Shown in pieces: positions 60,871-64,000 of a stretch of 64,000 bases of DNA (positions are counted from its first letter, which is position 1; every line of letters starts with the position of its first letter). The stretch covers positions 1 through 64,000 of the forward strand of contig NZ_JABEQJ010000018.1 of assembly GCF_014174255.1 (NCBI RefSeq), read 5' to 3'. The DNA comes from Gluconacetobacter sacchari. Its GTDB lineage: Bacteria > Pseudomonadota > Alphaproteobacteria > Acetobacterales > Acetobacteraceae. Below the pieces are notes generated by a model. That model was not told where the DNA came from, ran no database searches, and saw only the letters and a list, made by a program, of their open reading frames with translations. The position numbers and the translations under genes are program-made.

Positions 60871-62283
60871 TTACCGAACTCTTTTTCTAAAGGATAACTG
60901 AAAAGATAATAATTTTCCGTTTCCACTGGGCGTTTTACAAAGCTCTCCATCTTTCGCGGTCACAATATCCTGATCCTCAGAAAAAACCGCGGCGTAGACG
61001 CACTCAAGCTCAAGCCTTGAGGGACCTACAATCTCCACGGCAAAACCGGACAGTGAGAGATGCTTACCACGCGTGCCGCAATACTCCCCATTTGAAACCC
61101 ATTCGGTTTCCACACCATTGCCAAGAAGGGCCTTGTAGCGCAGGCGAAGACTCGCTCCGTCAAGACTGATGAAAAAACCTTCTATGCGATACATATCTGG
61201 ATTGTATCTGGAACCGACAACTATATCCAATCCAAGAGGAAAACTGCATACAGAGTTCTTTGTTATATATTCGCCAAAATTTGAAACATGAGCCGAAATT
61301 TCCATCGGGAACGCAACATCATGTGGTGTTCTGTCAAAAAACGGCTCCCTGAGAAAAGTCCTGTCGATTGCGAGCGACGAGTTTGTACATATGCCATTAT
61401 CAAATCTTTCATCTATTCCGCCAGACTCACCATTATATATATAATGCCCCCTGACGGACTGTCGCGTTTTGCAGTATTTTTCAAATGCTGCAAAACAGGA
61501 AAACGTTGATTGGCTCGTCCCTATGAAATTTCTAGCGCCTGATGCAAGGAAAAAGTCAATCATAGACAATGTTAGCGAATCATATTGACTCACATCAATG
61601 AAGTCTGATTTCCAAAAAAGAGAGACACCCACTTCATTTTGCGCAATTTTATTTATATCCTCTTTTGGGATGGTCATATTTTTTTCATCGGACATCACAA
61701 AAGCTGAAGATAAAGATTCGCCAAATTTCCGCTTTGCTTTGGACAAAATCCTCAATGGCGTAGGGAAATTGTCTTCAGATGAGTGGCGATGCAGAACACT
61801 ATAACTATATGACTCCCAGTCCTTTTCAATTCGCATTTGAATACAATAATCAATTTTTTTTTCACCAAATATGCATTCTGATATCGGGCGAGCGAGATTC
61901 AAAATGTTATTATTCAGATTAAATGACCTGGAAATCTGACATGTTAAGTCATATAGCGCAGCATCTCCCTGCGTTCTGATCTCCCCAAAACGTTCCGCAC
62001 CTTCCCAAAAACACTCCGACGCATCAACGTCGTGATCGTCACCCGACGCGAATTCCTTTACGGGTATTGAAAAAGATTCAAGTACACGAACGATATTTTC
62101 TATATTATATAGAACAGAAAAAGGAACACGCCTGCCCTTTTCCGCCTGAAGTGGGTCGAAGACAACCATTGGAGGAAGTTTTATGCCTTTTTTTTCCCTC
62201 ATCGCACGATGAGACAAACCGATTATCGCGATTTTCTGATTGGTTAACCCTGCATCCGTTCCGTTATAAGTTATATAGTCCAT
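60871..62283 (-). CDS. AT-rich O-FucT-like protein with ChW-like module (paralogue of 54982-56433)
   Basis: A 470-residue protein with the same architecture as the forward-strand gene: TYNGTDAGLTNQKIAIIGLSH at the start, ARNFIGTSQSTFSCFAAF (the G-T-S-x-S-T-F-S equivalent of the nucleotide-sugar motif), and a C-terminal LRYKALLGNGVETEWVSNGEYCGTRGKHLSLSGFAVEIVGP segment that fits a ChW repeat even more closely than its paralogue. Codon use is markedly AT-rich against the GC-rich neighbours, pointing to recent acquisition. ATG at 62283; a TTG at 62304 is an alternative. Confidence 0.7.
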   Translation of the reverse strand: MDYITYNGTDAGLTNQKIAIIGLSHRAMREKKGIKLPPMVVFDPLQAEKGRRVPFSVLYNIENIVRVLESFSIPVKEFASGDDHDVDASECFWEGAERFGEIRTQGDAALYDLTCQISRSFNLNNNILNLARPISECIFGEKKIDYCIQMRIEKDWESYSYSVLHRHSSEDNFPTPLRILSKAKRKFGESLSSAFVMSDEKNMTIPKEDINKIAQNEVGVSLFWKSDFIDVSQYDSLTLSMIDFFLASGARNFIGTSQSTFSCFAAFEKYCKTRQSVRGHYIYNGESGGIDERFDNGICTNSSLAIDRTFLREPFFDRTPHDVAFPMEISAHVSNFGEYITKNSVCSFPLGLDIVVGSRYNPDMYRIEGFFISLDGASLRLRYKALLGNGVETEWVSNGEYCGTRGKHLSLSGFAVEIVGPSRLELECVYAAVFSEDQDIVTAKDGELCKTPSGNGKLLSFQLSFRKRVR

Positions 62284-62360
62284 TTTTTTTCTTTCATGTT
62301 CCAAAAATATATATAGACGAATTAAGCGCGTGCCCGATTATCCTCAGTCCGCATTTGTGA

Positions 62361-63359
62361 TCAGGGTTCCAGGGCGCTGGCATCCACAACGAATGGATCG
62401 AGGATACAATTCTCCCCTTCACGCTTTGTCCAATCGCGCTGATAGATTTCAAACAGTCCCTGTTCACCGCCGGATTGCAGTTGTTCGTAAAAACGAACCC
62501 AATGTTCGCCACCGACTTTCCGCCCAAGAAAGGCCTCGGCTTCCTTGATCGCCTTACCGCCGTTTGCGATTTTTCTCAGGAAATGTGAAAATGACCGGAT
62601 TGGAAATTCTCTGTAATAAAGGCCAAACTGAAATCCGCCAATATAGACGGGGGCTCGATTATCGACCAAGTTAATTTTGTGATTCCCCTGTTCAATGGCC
62701 ATGAACAGATTATTACGTCCGATAATCTTCGGAGGCACGACAAAGAGCGGACTTCGTAAATTCATTCTCTGCATAGACGAGGAACCGTTACAACTCAGAT
62801 CCTTATTACGAAAATGAATGGTTTTTGGTATTGAAACCGCATCGAATCGACTGTCTATTTTATCCAGTACAGCGATCCCATGTTCCGCAATCAAAAATTC
62901 GTCCGCATCCACCGGGATCACCCAGCGGATATCGGGCCAGATGGAAATGGCCAAGCGATACAGACCCGTCGTTTTTTCCGCTTGCATGTAACGCACCAAC
63001 GGGTCGCTCAGGACAAGAAGTTCAACGTCCTTATGGATAGTATTAAATCTTTTTAATATTTCTCCGGTGTCGTCAGTTGATCCATTATTGAGCACGATAA
63101 AACGTCGAATGCCAATATGATGCAACCATGTGAGGTTTTCTCCAATAATGTCCCCTTCGTCTTTCACCATCACCACCACTGCGGCCGCCATAAATGGCGT
63201 CCACGCTCCTTCTGGCGTTTTCAAAGGAGCATTCATTCCGAATATCTGAAGTTCGCTGTGAACAGCACCCGCCCAACAATAAGGATCGATCGGGGGCTGA
63301 TTAAGCAGCCCGTGGACGTTGAGATTCCAGATCAGTTCTTCGTAATGTTGATAGGACAT
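62361..63359 (-). CDS. Glycosyltransferase family 2/92-like
   Basis: A 332-residue enzyme. The Glyco_tranf_2_4/GT92-like core is AAVVVMVKDEGDIIGENLTWLHHIG, RRFIVLNNGSTDDTGEIL near 90 and VIPVDADEFLI (DxD). The C-terminal part FSHFLRKIANGGKAIKEAE is also typical. AAGGGA precedes the ATG at 63359. AT-rich relative to the window but less than its neighbour. Confidence 0.87.
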   Translation of the reverse strand: MSYQHYEELIWNLNVHGLLNQPPIDPYCWAGAVHSELQIFGMNAPLKTPEGAWTPFMAAAVVVMVKDEGDIIGENLTWLHHIGIRRFIVLNNGSTDDTGEILKRFNTIHKDVELLVLSDPLVRYMQAEKTTGLYRLAISIWPDIRWVIPVDADEFLIAEHGIAVLDKIDSRFDAVSIPKTIHFRNKDLSCNGSSSMQRMNLRSPLFVVPPKIIGRNNLFMAIEQGNHKINLVDNRAPVYIGGFQFGLYYREFPIRSFSHFLRKIANGGKAIKEAEAFLGRKVGGEHWVRFYEQLQSGGEQGLFEIYQRDWTKREGENCILDPFVVDASALEP

Positions 63360-63386
63360 ACATAAAATTCCCTTTTTATACACAGA

Positions 63387-64000
63387 TTAAGGAATAACTC
63401 GCCCTTCGATGGCCGGATTTCGCCATAGTTGCTTTGTCGGGCCAACCACGCGCACCGCACCCCGTCCACAACCATCATCGTCGCGCAGCACATGGTCCTG
63501 CACCGTTACGCTGAGGTTCGGATTATAGAACGGGTCGCCATCGCGCAGGATTCCGGCATGGCGTTCCAGCATCCGCCGCGTATCCTCGGGGTGCATGACC
63601 TGCTTCGTCACGCTGCGCGTGGCGCTCTCGTAATGATACAGCACGGTATGGCCGTCATACAGCACCTTGAACCCGGCCTCGCGCACGCGCAGGCACAGAT
63701 CGGTATCGTTGAATCCGATCTTGAAGGATTCATCGAATCCGCCGACCTGCTCGAAGACGGCGCGCCGCATCATCATGCAGGCGGCGGTGACGGCCGAAAA
63801 ATCGCGCACCGACGTCAGGCTGCAATTATAGCCAAGAACCCTCGCATCGCCCGGCCCATACACATCGCCGAACTTGAAGGCATGGTCCGCCGAGCCATTG
63901 AATCCCAGGATCACACCGGCATGCTGCACCCGCCGGTCGGGATAAAGCAGCAAAGCCCCCACCACCCCGACTTCCGGCCGGTTCGCCAGCCGGCGCATGC
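63387..64000 (-). CDS. Glycosyltransferase family 2, C-terminal part (truncated by window edge)
   Basis: About 205 codons of a GT2 enzyme whose N-terminus lies beyond the right edge. Visible are RPEVGVVGALLLYPDRRVQHAGVILG, SLTSVRDFSAVTAACMMMRRAVFEQVGGFDE and FNDTDLCLRVREAGFKVLYDG (the ED acceptor motif of rhamnosyl/galactofuranosyl-type GT2). GC-rich, unlike the two genes downstream of it. The first nucleotide-binding motif is outside the window. Confidence 0.85.
   Translation of the reverse strand, partial: MRRLANRPEVGVVGALLLYPDRRVQHAGVILGFNGSADHAFKFGDVYGPGDARVLGYNCSLTSVRDFSAVTAACMMMRRAVFEQVGGFDESFKIGFNDTDLCLRVREAGFKVLYDGHTVLYHYESATRSVTKQVMHPEDTRRMLERHAGILRDGDPFYNPNLSVTVQDHVLRDDDGCGRGAVRVVGPTKQLWRNPAIEGRVIP

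Overview
The window is a GC-rich chromosomal segment from an alphaproteobacterium, most likely an acetic acid bacterium (Acetobacteraceae, Gluconacetobacter/Komagataeibacter-like). The basis is codon usage, the ilvB-ilvN-ilvC order, paired TonB-receptor and FUSC-type efflux loci, and a large exopolysaccharide/glycan block. The species is inference; no 16S or other marker is present. Most genes are intact housekeeping or transport genes. The accessory features are one tRNA-borne mini-island and several decayed genes.

Left part (0-19 kb): clpB with a heat-shock-type promoter. Next comes an uptake/conversion cluster: a D-2-hydroxyacid dehydrogenase divergent from a TonB receptor, MOSC protein, FMN/2Fe-2S reductase, RidA-like protein, MFS carrier and IclR regulator, with a striking 13+13 bp palindrome between the divergent genes. 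Then follow GlcG-like, aldo/keto reductase, LysR, FAH-family hydrolase, class III aminotransferase, GNAT and methyltransferase genes, a broken AraC gene and a nucleotidyltransferase. The 18-27 kb stretch holds ilvC, ilvN, ilvB, miaA, serB, a CDF metal transporter, a nitrilase-family amidase and nadK.

27-39 kb: an iron-siderophore operon (TonB receptor, DUF3649, PepSY, DUF3325) behind a palindromic Fur-type site, convergent with a two-gene ABC transporter. Then a debris zone (truncated LysR, MFS carrier, truncated TonB receptor with an in-frame stop), an amino acid permease, DedA and an AroE-family gene. At 39.34-42.14 kb a 2.8 kb element sits in tRNA-Leu(UAA). It is bounded by 29 bp direct repeats and carries an AT-rich HNH nuclease and a tyrosine recombinase with two frameshifts at the same octamer.

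42-52 kb: metallopeptidase and YcgN genes, an ABC transporter whose ATPase has lost its catalytic motifs and whose permease is a half-size fragment, a holin-like membrane protein, and a complete four-gene FUSC/DUF1656/HlyD/NodT efflux operon.

52-64 kb: a glycan-assembly locus. Forward: a repeat-bearing glycosyltransferase-like protein, a GT2, an O-fucosyltransferase-like protein with a ChW-like C-terminal module, and a GT2-GT4 fusion with the same N-terminal repeat. Reverse: a partial GT2, a GT2/GT92-like enzyme, a divergent AT-rich paralogue of the O-FucT/ChW protein, and a secreted tail-fibre-like protein. The O-FucT plus ChW-like architecture, the MOSC/reductase/RidA cluster and the degenerate ABC transporter are the most unusual items.
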